From: Mycetocola manganoxydans
Lineage (GTDB): Bacteria; Actinomycetota; Actinomycetes; Actinomycetales; Microbacteriaceae
NCBI RefSeq assembly: GCF_003667545.1
Contig: NZ_RCUV01000005.1
Span: 62,001-126,000, forward strand
Reading direction: 5' to 3'
Length of the DNA stretch: 64,000 nucleotides
Position 1 is the stretch's first letter. The number at the start of each line of letters is the position of its first letter. Under the pieces are notes generated by a model, which was not told the DNA's origin, searched no databases, and saw only the letters and a list, made by a program, of their open reading frames with translations. A program made the translations under genes and the position numbers. Shown here in pieces: positions 56,410 to 64,000 of the stretch.

Positions 56410-56892
56410 ATGTATTGCCCGTTCTGCCGTCACCCCGATTCCCGTGTCATCGACTCGCGCACGAGTGACGACGGTCTCTCAATTCGCCGCCGCCGGCAGT
56501 GCCCGGAATGCGGACGCCGTTTTTCGACGACCGAGACCGCGAGCCTCAACGTCATCAAACGCAGCGGTGTCGTGGAGCCGTTCAGCCGCGAAAAGGTCGT
56601 CTCCGGCGTGCGCAAGGCGTGTCAGGGGCGACCGGTGACGGACTCCGATCTCGCGATCCTGGCGCAAAAGGTCGAGGAGTCGATCCGGCAGACCGGCACC
56701 AGCCAGATCGACGCGAACGAGATCGGACTCGCGATCCTCACGCCGCTTCGCGAACTCGATGAGGTCGCGTACCTGCGCTTCGCGAGTGTCTATCAGGCCT
56801 TCAACTCGCTCGAGGATTTCGAGGACGCCATCACCCTGCTCCGCAGCGAGCACGAGGAAGCGGATGCCGCGGGGGAGCACGCGCAGGCCTGA
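56410..56892 (+). CDS. nrdR: Ribonucleotide reductase repressor NrdR
   Basis: 160 aa. Zinc-ribbon plus ATP-cone repressor of ribonucleotide reductase genes, which binds NrdR boxes when loaded with ATP/dATP. Zinc ligands Cys3, Cys6, Cys31 and Cys34 (MYCPFC and CPECG), with [10 protein letters not shown] between, then the ATP-cone from about residue 47 ([24 protein letters not shown] onward). No nrd genes are in the window. Probably leaderless: TAGTCT lies six bases before the ATG. Confidence 0.96.
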   Translation: MYCPFCRHPDSRVIDSRTSDDGLSIRRRRQCPECGRRFSTTETASLNVIKRSGVVEPFSREKVVSGVRKACQGRPVTDSDLAILAQKVEESIRQTGTSQIDANEIGLAILTPLRELDEVAYLRFASVYQAFNSLEDFEDAITLLRSEHEEADAAGEHAQA

Positions 56893-56905
56893 TCCGCAGG
56901 CACGA

Positions 56906-56911
56906 TACCCT
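56906..56911 (+). promoter_or_regulatory. -10 box for pyrD
   Basis: TACCCT ends nine bases before the ATG at 56921. Confidence 0.35.
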
Positions 56912-56920
56912 TGCATCGGC

Positions 56921-57952
56921 ATGTATCGCTTTCTTTTCTCCTCCGTCCTGTCCAGGCTCGATCCTGAACGCGCCCACCACCTCGCTTTTGCGGTGATCCG
57001 GGCACTGCCCACCATCGGCCTCGACGGCGCCGTCCGACGGTTCACGCGGCCGAGCGCGGACATCCGCGTCGACACCCTCGGCCTTAACTTCGACACGCCG
57101 TTCGGTCTCGCCGCCGGATTCGACAAGGACGGTGAAGGCGTGGTCGGCCTCGGAGCGCTCGGCTTCGGCCATGTGGAGGTCGGAACGCTGACCACTCACT
57201 CCCAGCCGGGAAACCCGAAGCCGCGGCTGTTCCGCCTCATTCCCGACCGCGCTGTCATCAACCGGATGGGCTTCAACAACGGGGGAGCGGCATCCGCTGC
57301 CCGCCGACTCGCGCGCGTCCGCGGCATTCCCAACCGCCCGGTGCTCGGAGTGAACATCGGCAAGAGCCGTGTCGTCGGTGTGGACAACGCGATCTCGGAC
57401 TACCTCACGAGCACGAAGCTCCTCGCGCCCGTCGCCGATTACCTCGTGGTCAACGTGAGTTCGCCGAACACTCCCGGGTTGCGCGGTTTGCAGGAGCTCG
57501 ACAAGCTCGCCCCACTCCTGACGGAAGTGAAACAGGCCGCAGGCCGCACTCCGCTGCTCGTGAAGATCGCTCCTGACCTCAGCGACGACGAGGTGCGCAG
57601 AATCGCCGAACTCGCCGTCGAGGTCGGACTGGACGGGATCATCGCCACGAACACCACGATTGCGCGGAGCGGACTGTCGACCCCGGCCGCCGTCGTCGAA
57701 GCGGCCGGTGCCGGTGGTCTCTCGGGAGCACCCCTCGCCGACCGGTCCCTGGAAGTGCTTCGTCTCATCCGGTCAGTCGTCCCCAGCGACCTCTGCGTGA
57801 TCTCCGTCGGGGGAGTGGAGACGGCTGAAGACGTCGCCGCACGACTGGCCGCCGGCGCAACCCTCGTTCAGGGCTACACGGCGTTCCTGTACCGCGGACC
57901 GCTGTGGGCGCGCCAGATCAACCGGGGACTCAGCGCGCTCAGCTCACGCTGA
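56921..57952 (+). CDS. pyrD: Class 2 dihydroorotate dehydrogenase (quinone)
   Basis: 343 aa from the ATG at 56921. It oxidises dihydroorotate to orotate in pyrimidine synthesis, passing electrons to the quinone pool. The N-terminal helices (MYRFLFSSVLSRLDPERAHHLAF) form the membrane/quinone entry, typical of class 2. Barrel motifs: FGLAAGFDKDGEGV, GHVEVGTLT, NRMGFNNGG, NVSSPNTPGLR with the catalytic Ser, LLVKIAPDLSDDE and VISVGGVETAEDV. The frame is open farther upstream inside nrdR, but the family starts here. Confidence 0.96.
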   Translation: MYRFLFSSVLSRLDPERAHHLAFAVIRALPTIGLDGAVRRFTRPSADIRVDTLGLNFDTPFGLAAGFDKDGEGVVGLGALGFGHVEVGTLTTHSQPGNPKPRLFRLIPDRAVINRMGFNNGGAASAARRLARVRGIPNRPVLGVNIGKSRVVGVDNAISDYLTSTKLLAPVADYLVVNVSSPNTPGLRGLQELDKLAPLLTEVKQAAGRTPLLVKIAPDLSDDEVRRIAELAVEVGLDGIIATNTTIARSGLSTPAAVVEAAGAGGLSGAPLADRSLEVLRLIRSVVPSDLCVISVGGVETAEDVAARLAAGATLVQGYTAFLYRGPLWARQINRGLSALSSR

Positions 57953-57970
57953 GACGGAGTCCGGTCGAGG

Positions 57971-58564
57971 TCAGGCTGGGCGCTGGCCCCGCTTGACCTG
58001 CGGCTTGGGCAGACGGAGGACACGCATCTGGAACGCACGCATGGCGGCGTACCACCGGACACCGCGCTCGACCCCGTCAGCGCCGTACTTGGCAGCGAGC
58101 TTGCGCTTCACCGACATCCCGAGCCACACCGCGTCGAGAACAGCGATGGCGAAGAACACCCACAGCAGGAGCATCGCGTAGACCTGCACGAGCGGCGGGA
58201 ACAGGGTGAGCAGGATGACGAGGAACATCACCGGAATGAGGAACTCGCCGATGTTGAACCGGGAGTCGACGTAGTCACGCACGAATCGCTTCTGCACGCC
58301 GCGGTCGCGCGCTGGCAGGTACCGTTCGTCACCGGCGGCGAGGCCGATCCGGGCCTTCTCGCGCTGTTCGGCCATCTTCGCCTTGGCTGCCTTCGCCGCT
58401 TCCTTGCGGTCGCCAGGCACAAGCGGTCGCTTGTTGAGCGCTTCGCGTTCACGGCGGGTCGGCGTCGGCCGCCCCTTACCGCTGTTGCCGGCGAGACGGT
58501 CAGCCGTCTCTTCGGCGGTTTCGATGATGGGCTCGGGGGACGAGCCTGAAGTGTGCTTGGTCAC
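57971..58564 (-). CDS. DUF3043 membrane protein
   Basis: 197 aa from a GTG at 58564 with AAGGA upstream. A charged N-terminal part (about residues 1-100; RREREALNKRPLVPGDRKEAAKAAKAKM) is followed by two membrane helices (IGEFLIPVMFLVILLTLFPPL and AMLLLWVFFAIAVLDAVWLG) and a basic end (RVLRLPKPQVKRGQ). This is the DUF3043 pattern of actinobacteria. Function unknown. The same frame stays open far upstream to 60100, but that is antisense to the peptidase gene and not part of this protein. Confidence 0.88.
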   Translation of the reverse strand: MTKHTSGSSPEPIIETAEETADRLAGNSGKGRPTPTRREREALNKRPLVPGDRKEAAKAAKAKMAEQREKARIGLAAGDERYLPARDRGVQKRFVRDYVDSRFNIGEFLIPVMFLVILLTLFPPLVQVYAMLLLWVFFAIAVLDAVWLGMSVKRKLAAKYGADGVERGVRWYAAMRAFQMRVLRLPKPQVKRGQRPA

Positions 58565-58590
58565 GATGAGTCCTTGCGCTGGATATCTCT

Positions 58591-58596
58591 TAAGAT
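58591..58596 (+). promoter_or_regulatory. Leaderless -10 box for M20 dipeptidase
   Basis: TAAGAT ends seven bases before the ATG at 58604, in the 39-base gap from the divergent DUF3043 start. Confidence 0.5.
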
Positions 58597-58603
58597 TACC
58601 TGC

Positions 58604-60034
58604 ATGACCGATACCGACGAGCACGTCCAGCCGAAAACCTCCTCCTCCGACTCCGCGATCCGGGATGCGGTGGCCGGCTCTCTGCCGTCGACGATCGCCG
58701 ACCTGTCGAGACTCGTGCGGATTCCGAGCGTGTCCTGGGCTGCCTTTGACCCCGCTCACGTGCGGGCGAGCGCGGAAGCCGTCGCGACCCTGGCACGAGA
58801 CACGGGCGTCTTCGAGTCGGTCGAGGTCCTGCAGGCCCCGATCGGTGAGACCGAGGAACTCGGGCAGCCGGCCGTGCTCGCCACGCGTCGCGCGAAGAAC
58901 GGCAGACCGACGGTCATGCTCTACGCCCACCACGACGTCCAGCCGCCCGGCAAGGACGAGGACTGGGACTCCCAGCCGTTCGAGCCCACAGTACGCGGTG
59001 ACCGCATTTACGGCCGTGGGGCTGCCGACGACAAAGCCGGAGTGATGGCACACATCGCGTCTCTCCGTGCGCTGACGGCAGCGGTCGGGAACGACTTCGA
59101 CCTCGGACTCGCCCTCTTCATCGAGGGAGAGGAAGAGTTCGGCTCCCGCTCCTTCGCCAACTTTCTCCGGGCCAATCGCGAGGCCCTCGCCGCGGACGCC
59201 ATCATCGTCGCGGACTCGAACAACTGGGATGAGAAGACACCCGCCCTCACCATCGCGCTGCGCGGCAACGTCACCTTCCGGCTCACTGTGACGACGCTCG
59301 AGCACGCCTCGCACTCCGGAATGTTCGGGGGAGCGGTTCCGGATGCCATGCTCGCCACGATCCGGTTGCTGTCCACGTTCTGGGACGACGCCGGGTCCGT
59401 CGCGGTCGACGGGCTCACGCGCCACGATGGCGTCACCCCGGAGTACACGGAAGAGCAGCTGCGCGCTGAAGCCGGTCTCCTCCCCGGCGTCAGCCCGATC
59501 GGCACCGGCACGATCCTCAGCCGGATCTGGTCCCAGCCATCGATCACCGTGACCGGGATCGATGCCCCGTCCGTGGCGAACGCCTCGAACACACTCTCTC
59601 CCACGGTCTCCGTCAAGGTCAGCGTGCGGGTGGCGCCAGGTCAGACAGCGAAGGATGCCCAGGCTGCGATCCAGCGGCATCTCACCGCAAACGCCCCATT
59701 CGGAGCGACGGTCGAGATCGACGACCTCGACCTCGGCGACCCGTTCCTCGTCGACACGAGCGGGTACGCCGTCGGCGAAGCGAAACGGGCGATGGCGGAT
59801 GCCTGGGGTGTCGAACCGGTGGAGCTCGGCATCGGCGGCTCCATCCCCTTCATCGCCGACCTCGTGAGGGAATTCCCCGAGGCGGAAATTCTCGTGACCG
59901 GGGTCGAGGATCCGCACTCCCGCGCCCACAGCCCCAACGAGTCGCTGCACCTCGGAGTGTTCTCCCGGGCGATCCTCGCCGAGGCGCTGCTCCTCGGCAG
60001 GCTCAACGACGCCAGCCACGTGGCATCCGCCTGA
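58604..60034 (+). CDS. M20-family dipeptidase
   Basis: 476 aa from the ATG at 58604. Di-zinc peptidase of the M20A/CPG2 group that likely hydrolyses dipeptides. Zinc and catalytic residues are visible in MLYAHHDVQPPGK, GRGAADDKAGVMAHI, FIEGEEEFGSRSF and the late VEDPHSRAHSPNESL. The dimerisation (lid) domain lies between (LTVTTLEHASHSGMFGG onward). It corresponds to Rv2141c-type peptidases in actinobacteria. TAAGAT seven bases before the start suggests leaderless translation. Confidence 0.92.
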   Translation: MTDTDEHVQPKTSSSDSAIRDAVAGSLPSTIADLSRLVRIPSVSWAAFDPAHVRASAEAVATLARDTGVFESVEVLQAPIGETEELGQPAVLATRRAKNGRPTVMLYAHHDVQPPGKDEDWDSQPFEPTVRGDRIYGRGAADDKAGVMAHIASLRALTAAVGNDFDLGLALFIEGEEEFGSRSFANFLRANREALAADAIIVADSNNWDEKTPALTIALRGNVTFRLTVTTLEHASHSGMFGGAVPDAMLATIRLLSTFWDDAGSVAVDGLTRHDGVTPEYTEEQLRAEAGLLPGVSPIGTGTILSRIWSQPSITVTGIDAPSVANASNTLSPTVSVKVSVRVAPGQTAKDAQAAIQRHLTANAPFGATVEIDDLDLGDPFLVDTSGYAVGEAKRAMADAWGVEPVELGIGGSIPFIADLVREFPEAEILVTGVEDPHSRAHSPNESLHLGVFSRAILAEALLLGRLNDASHVASA

Positions 60035-60118
60035 TCCCTCCAGCCTCCACACGGTTTCGATGCGTAGAATGAAGACGATTGTGGCAGTACCCGAAAGCAC
60101 GACCTACCAAGGAGAGTC

Positions 60119-60478
60119 ATGAGCGACACGACGCTGACATCCGCCCCGCCCGCCCACGGAGTCGGGCTGAGCGACACGGCAGCAGCCAAGGTGAAGAGCC
60201 TGCTCGAGCAGGAAGGCCGTGACGACCTCCGGTTGCGCGTCGCCGTGCAGCCCGGCGGCTGCTCCGGTCTGATCTACCAGCTGTACTTCGATGAGCGGAT
60301 GCTCGACGGGGACGCCACCGTCGACTTCGGCGGCGTCGAAGTCATCGTCGACAAGATGAGTGTCCCGTACCTGGACGGTGCATCGATCGACTTCGAAGAC
60401 ACCATCCAGAAGCAGGGTTTCACCATCGACAACCCCAACGCGGGCGGCAGCTGCGCATGCGGAGACAGCTTCCACTAG
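60119..60478 (+). CDS. erpA: Iron-sulfur cluster insertion protein (HesB/IscA/ErpA)
   Basis: 119 aa with AAGGAGAG before the ATG. A-type carrier that binds and delivers Fe-S clusters using three Cys: Cys48 in PGGCSG, Cys112 and Cys114 in GGSCACGDSF. The order erpA then ctaCDF is common in actinobacteria. -10-like TAGAAT lies at 60065-60070. It is followed by a 173-base gap with a hairpin before ctaC. Confidence 0.93.
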   Translation: MSDTTLTSAPPAHGVGLSDTAAAKVKSLLEQEGRDDLRLRVAVQPGGCSGLIYQLYFDERMLDGDATVDFGGVEVIVDKMSVPYLDGASIDFEDTIQKQGFTIDNPNAGGSCACGDSFH

Positions 60479-60560
60479 GCGGTTTTTCAGGATTCGATGC
60501 AGGGGGCGCGCCGGGAACGGCGGGTCCTCTACATCATTTAAGTCGACCGCGACCGCCGGA

Positions 60561-60579
60561 TACCGGGCCGCGCCCGGTA
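60561..60579 (+). terminator. Hairpin between erpA and ctaC
   Basis: TACCGGGC and GCCCGGTA form a perfect 8-bp stem with a CGC loop. It may end the erpA message; a TAGACT at 60610-60615 downstream could start the ctaC transcript. Confidence 0.5.
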
Positions 60580-60651
60580 AATGGTCGAGAGCGGGTGCGG
60601 GGATCGGGCTAGACTGAAGGCTGTAATAACACTGTCATCGAAAGGTCCCAG

Positions 60652-61557
60652 GTGCGCTCGAATCCTCGACTCCGATGGGCTGCTGTACCGGTCGCCATCA
60701 CGCTCGCCGTGGTCCTGGCCGGCTGTACCCAGGCCGAACTGAACGGCTATCTTCCAGGTTTTGTGGAGGGCGAAGCGCCCGTCACGAACCACACCGAGCG
60801 CATAGCCGGGCTGTGGACCACCTCGTGGATCGTCCTCCTCTGCGTCGGTCTTCTGACCTGGGGCCTCATCCTCTGGGCGATCGTCGTCTATCGCCGCAGG
60901 AAGGGCCAGACCGGCCTTCCCGTCCAGATGCGCTACAACATGCCGATCGAGATCTTCTACACGATCGTGCCGCTCATCCTCGTCCTCGGTTTCTTCGCGT
61001 TCACCGCGCGCGACCAGGCCGCGATCGAGACGCACCACGACGACCCCGACGTCGAGATCTCCGTCTTCGCCAAGCAGTGGGCGTGGGACTTCGTCTACAC
61101 CGACGGTGTCGATGGCGAAGACGTCTGGACCGCAGGCATCCAGGCTCAGGAAGAAGAAGGTGCCGAACGCGGCACCATCGACCAGGAACAGCTTCCGACG
61201 CTGTACCTGCCCGTCGACAAGAAGGTGACGATCGCGCTCGAATCGCGTGACGTCATCCACTCGTTCTGGGTCATCGACTTCCTGTACAAGAAGGACATGT
61301 TCCCCGGAAAGACGAACTACATGTCGTTCATCCCCGAGCGTGAGGGGACATACGCGGGCAAGTGCGCTGAGCTCTGTGGTGAATACCACTCCCTGATGCT
61401 CTTCAACGTCGAGGTCGTCTCCCAGGAGGAGTACGACAACTACCTGCAGGGTCTCGCAGACGAAGGCAACATCGGCGACTTCGGAGACGAATTCTCCCGC
61501 AACGCAACACTCCCGGGCATCGACTCCCCGGATCGCCCCGAGGAAGAGGGTAACTAG
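60652..61557 (+). CDS. ctaC: Cytochrome c oxidase subunit II
   Basis: 301 aa from a GTG with GAAAGG upstream. Carries the CuA centre that accepts electrons from the bc1/cytochrome c module. The signal peptide ends in a lipobox-like VLAGC (Cys near 24), then two membrane helices (about 50-75 and 95-120). The CuA site is [12 protein letters not shown], with the earlier His in [26 protein letters not shown] is the subunit II signature. An insertion of about 30 acidic residues ([18 protein letters not shown]) lies before the second CuA strand, as in other actinobacteria. Confidence 0.96.
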   Translation: MRSNPRLRWAAVPVAITLAVVLAGCTQAELNGYLPGFVEGEAPVTNHTERIAGLWTTSWIVLLCVGLLTWGLILWAIVVYRRRKGQTGLPVQMRYNMPIEIFYTIVPLILVLGFFAFTARDQAAIETHHDDPDVEISVFAKQWAWDFVYTDGVDGEDVWTAGIQAQEEEGAERGTIDQEQLPTLYLPVDKKVTIALESRDVIHSFWVIDFLYKKDMFPGKTNYMSFIPEREGTYAGKCAELCGEYHSLMLFNVEVVSQEEYDNYLQGLADEGNIGDFGDEFSRNATLPGIDSPDRPEEEGN

Positions 61558-61559
61558 CC

Positions 61560-63290
61560 ATGGCTACCACCATCGAGATCCCAGCCGGCCAGGCTCGGGT
61601 TGTCAACAAGAACACGGTTGCGCGCAAGGGGAACGTCCTCGTCAACTGGATCACGTCGACGGACCACAAGACCATCGGGTACATGTACCTGATCTCGTCG
61701 TTCCTGTTCTTCTGCGTCGGCGGCGTGATGGCCCTTATCATCCGTGCGCAGCTGTTCGAGCCGGGCCTCGCCCTGCTCGAGACCAAAGAGCAATACAACC
61801 AGCTGTTCACCATGCACGGCACGATCATGCTGCTCATGTTCGCGACGCCGCTCTTCGCGGGTTTCGCCAACGCGCTCATGCCCCTCCAGATCGGCGCTCC
61901 CGACGTCGCATTCCCGCGGCTCAACGCATTCTCGTTCTGGCTCTTCCTCTTCGGCAGCCTGCTCGCCATCGGCGGATTCCTCACCCCGCAGGGTGCGGCA
62001 TCCTTCGGCTGGTTCGCATACGCACCCCTGTCGAGCACGACGTTCTCACCGGGTATCGGCGGAAACCTCTGGGTGCTCGGTCTCGCGATCTCCGGATTCG
62101 GAACCATCCTCGGTGGAGTGAACTTCATCACGACCATCATCACCATGCGCGCCCCTGGCATGACGATGTGGCGGATGCCGATCTTCACCTGGAACACGCT
62201 CGTCACGTCGCTGCTGATCCTCATGGCCTTCCCGGTTCTCGCGGCGGCTCTGTTCGGACTCGGGCTCGACCGCGTCTTCGAAGGGCACATCTACGACGCC
62301 GAGAACGGCGGAGTGATTCTCTGGCAGCACCTGTTCTGGTTCTTCGGCCACCCCGAGGTCTACATCATCGCGCTGCCGTTCTTCGGCATCGTGAGTGAGG
62401 TCTTCCCGGTCTTCAGCCGTAAGCCGATCTTCGGGTACAAGACCCTGGTCTACGCGACCATCGCGATCGCCGCCCTGTCGGTGACGGTGTGGGCACACCA
62501 CATGTACGTCACAGGCTCCGTGTTGTTGCCGTTCTTCGCGCTCATGACGATGCTCATCGCCGTACCGACGGGTGTGAAGATCTTCAACTGGGTGGGAACC
62601 ATGTGGCGGGGTTCCGTCACCTTCGAGACCCCCATGCTGTGGGCGATCGGGTTCCTCGTCACGTTCACCTTCGGTGGTCTCACCGGAGTGATCCTGGCAT
62701 CGCCCCCGCTCGACTTCCACGTCTCGGACACCTACTTCGTCGTCGCCCACTTCCACTACGTGGTCTTCGGTACCGTCGTCTTCGCGATGTTCAGCGGGTT
62801 CTACTTCTGGTGGCCCAAGTGGACCGGAAAGATGCTCAACGAGAAGCTCGGCTACTGGCACTTCTGGCTGCTCTTCATCGGCTTCCACACGACCTTCCTC
62901 ATCCAGCACTGGCTGGGTGTCGTCGGTATGCCTCGTCGCTACGCCACGTACTCGCCTGAAGACAACTTCACCTGGATGAACCAGTTGTCGACGGTCGGCT
63001 CCATGATCCTCGCGCTGTCGATGCTTCCGTTCTTCCTGAACGTGTACATCACCGCGCGCAAGGCACCGAAGGTCACGGTGAACGACCCGTGGGGTTACGG
63101 CGGATCGCTCGAGTGGGCGACATCCTGCCCGCCTCCTCGCCACAACTTCACGTCGATCCCGCGGATCCGCTCCGAGCGCCCCGCCTTCGACCTGAACCAC
63201 CCCGAAGCCGGCATCCCCGTCGGTATCGGACCGGCGAAGGACGCCCCGGATGCCCCCACGTACGACCGCTCGGAAGGTGAAGTGAAGTAA
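61560..63290 (+). CDS. ctaD: Cytochrome c oxidase subunit I
   Basis: 576 aa, twelve membrane helices, two bases after ctaC. Contains heme a and the heme a3-CuB centre where O2 is reduced. Heme a ligand His is in [13 protein letters not shown] (near 86), the CuB His-Tyr in [15 protein letters not shown], the two later His in [10 protein letters not shown] and the heme a3/a ligands in [14 protein letters not shown]. The K- and D-channel patterns look standard for an A-type oxidase. It ends one base into ctaF. Confidence 0.97.
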   Translation: MATTIEIPAGQARVVNKNTVARKGNVLVNWITSTDHKTIGYMYLISSFLFFCVGGVMALIIRAQLFEPGLALLETKEQYNQLFTMHGTIMLLMFATPLFAGFANALMPLQIGAPDVAFPRLNAFSFWLFLFGSLLAIGGFLTPQGAASFGWFAYAPLSSTTFSPGIGGNLWVLGLAISGFGTILGGVNFITTIITMRAPGMTMWRMPIFTWNTLVTSLLILMAFPVLAAALFGLGLDRVFEGHIYDAENGGVILWQHLFWFFGHPEVYIIALPFFGIVSEVFPVFSRKPIFGYKTLVYATIAIAALSVTVWAHHMYVTGSVLLPFFALMTMLIAVPTGVKIFNWVGTMWRGSVTFETPMLWAIGFLVTFTFGGLTGVILASPPLDFHVSDTYFVVAHFHYVVFGTVVFAMFSGFYFWWPKWTGKMLNEKLGYWHFWLLFIGFHTTFLIQHWLGVVGMPRRYATYSPEDNFTWMNQLSTVGSMILALSMLPFFLNVYITARKAPKVTVNDPWGYGGSLEWATSCPPPRHNFTSIPRIRSERPAFDLNHPEAGIPVGIGPAKDAPDAPTYDRSEGEVK

Positions 63291-63703
63291 TGAAGGCGAA
63301 CGTCAATCTCTTCTGGATCCTTGCCGTCTTCTTCACGCTTGTCGCCGGAATCTACATCTTCTGGACGACGACGGCCGGCCGGCTCGAGTGGGCAGGCGCA
63401 ACCGCGCTGACACTGTCCGCAGTGCTGGCTGCCTTCCTCGGGTTCTACCTCAACCGGGTGCACCGTCACCAGGGCGGAGAGCTCCCTGAGGACACGCTCA
63501 CTGCCAACATCGACGACGGCGACCCCGAGATGGGACACTTCGCTCCGTGGAGCTGGTGGCCGATCTTCCTCGCCGGCGGATGCGCCCTGTTGATGCTCGG
63601 ACTTGCTGTCGGCTACTGGATCGCGTTCATCGCCGCTCCACTGGTCCTGATCGCCGTGATCGGCTGGACCTACGAGTTCTACCGCGGGTTCCACGCACGC
63701 TGA
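63290..63703 (+). CDS. ctaF: Cytochrome c oxidase subunit 4
   Basis: 137 aa, overlapping the ctaD stop (TAATG). Actinobacterial subunit 4 with four helices: LFWILAVFFTLVAGIYIFW, LTLSAVLAAFLGFYL, WPIFLAGGCALLMLGLAVGYWI and APLVLIAVIGWTYEFYRGFH. The soluble turn FYLNRVHRHQGG and HFAPWSWWPIF are family features. It stabilises the oxidase within the bc1-aa3 supercomplex. A strong terminator follows 16 bases later, so no qcr gene is joined to this operon here. Confidence 0.92.
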   Translation: MKANVNLFWILAVFFTLVAGIYIFWTTTAGRLEWAGATALTLSAVLAAFLGFYLNRVHRHQGGELPEDTLTANIDDGDPEMGHFAPWSWWPIFLAGGCALLMLGLAVGYWIAFIAAPLVLIAVIGWTYEFYRGFHAR

Positions 63704-63718
63704 TTTCCAGCACCATAG

Positions 63719-63753
63719 AGAGAAGGCCAGGCGCGACGCGCCTGGCCTTCTCT
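63719..63753. terminator. Terminator between ctaF and rRNA methyltransferase gene
   Basis: A perfect 15-bp stem (AGAGAAGGCCAGGCG with CGCCTGGCCTTCTCT), extended to 16 bp by a C-G pair, with a tiny loop. It stands between convergent genes. Confidence 0.85.
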
Positions 63754-63782
63754 GTGCCTCCTGACGGGCGGCGGGCCGGGCC

Positions 63783-64000
63783 TCAGCGCTTTCGTCGCAG
63801 CGTGAGAACGGTGACGGATGCCGTCACGCGGCGCACAGCATCCGCCCCGTCCGGGTACTCGGAATCTCTGCGCGAATGGTGCGCAGATGGCCCCATGCCG
63901 AGCAGCGCGCTCAGTGCATCCCGGTCGAGCTCCATGGTAAATTCGACGGTTGTCCTGGCGACCTCGGCGAACCACGGATCCGCGGCGGTCACGAGGTCGT
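63783..64000 (-). CDS. Putative 23S rRNA methyltransferase, C-terminal end (partial)
   Basis: The last 72 codons of a minus-strand gene that runs off the right edge, stopping at 63783-63785. The fragment has LVTAADPWFAEVA, VEFTMELDRDALSALLGMGPSAHH and VTASVTVLTLRRKR. The MGPSAHH motif and the surrounding strands match the C-terminus of RlmA/RrmA-type guanine-N1 methyltransferases (the family that includes TlrB and MyrA resistance enzymes). The N-terminal zinc ribbon and SAM site lie outside, so this is a family-level call. Confidence 0.65.
   Translation of the reverse strand, partial: DLVTAADPWFAEVARTTVEFTMELDRDALSALLGMGPSAHHSRRDSEYPDGADAVRRVTASVTVLTLRRKR

Noticed and set aside
58565-60100. 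Long upstream extension of the DUF3043 frame on the minus strand
   Set aside because: It is antisense to the M20 dipeptidase and lacks family character; the GTG at 58564 with AAGGA marks the true start.

Overview
The window is high-GC, densely coded chromosomal DNA of an actinobacterium, most likely a member of Microbacteriaceae. Three things point there. The gene order around 11.5-14 kb and 20-48 kb follows the Mycobacterium tuberculosis Rv1822-Rv1830 and Rv2145c-Rv2187 blocks. A small DUF7882-type protein, which I know only from Microbacteriaceae, sits at 7.4 kb. The heptamer GGATGCC recurs throughout on both strands. I see no insertion sequence, prophage, CRISPR array, rRNA or tRNA.

Left part (1-15 kb) is metabolic and accessory. 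It holds the tail of treY with treZ (trehalose from glycogen), a SnoaL-like protein, an F420-type LLM oxidoreductase, two glyoxalase-fold proteins, an acyl-CoA dehydrogenase-like flavoprotein, an S4 RNA-binding protein and a metallo-beta-lactamase-fold hydrolase. Next come three tiny uncharacterised proteins (6895-7967), Dps, and a two-gene type III polyketide synthase/methyltransferase unit. An SGNH hydrolase follows, then a block with a CDP-alcohol phosphatidyltransferase, GarA, FtsR and a second MerR regulator.

Middle part (14-31 kb): pyruvate carboxylase is flanked by an orphan ParA ATPase and an EspI-like MinD ATPase. Peptide deformylase, a long-chain acyl-CoA ligase, ROK glucokinase, a PlsC acyltransferase and class II DAHP synthase follow. 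Then come a PASTA Ser/Thr kinase (PknL position), a LysM/transglycosylase-like exported protein, an Rv2175c-type DNA-binding protein, a polyprenyl diphosphate synthase and a DUF3040 membrane protein.

The division and cell-wall (dcw) cluster runs 31-48 kb: mraZ, rsmH, FtsL-like, ftsI, murF, mraY, murD, ftsW, murG, murC, ftsQ, ftsZ, a PLP-binding protein, sepF, yggT, divIVA, then lspA and rluA. It lacks murE between ftsI and murF and lacks pgeF/yfiH after ftsZ. This may relate to the unusual peptidoglycan of this family.

Right part (49-64 kb): dnaE1, a proline/glutamine-repeat membrane protein, a flavin reductase, hisD, nrdR, pyrD, a DUF3043 protein, an M20 dipeptidase, erpA and the cytochrome c oxidase genes ctaC-ctaD-ctaF. 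The window closes with the 3' end of an rRNA-methyltransferase-like gene on the minus strand.

A recurring regulatory theme is a TANNNT box ending 6-9 bases before the start codon with no Shine-Dalgarno sequence. This is the expected signature of leaderless transcripts and is seen at more than ten genes. Several divergent or intergenic gaps also carry perfect inverted repeats that look like operators or hairpins.
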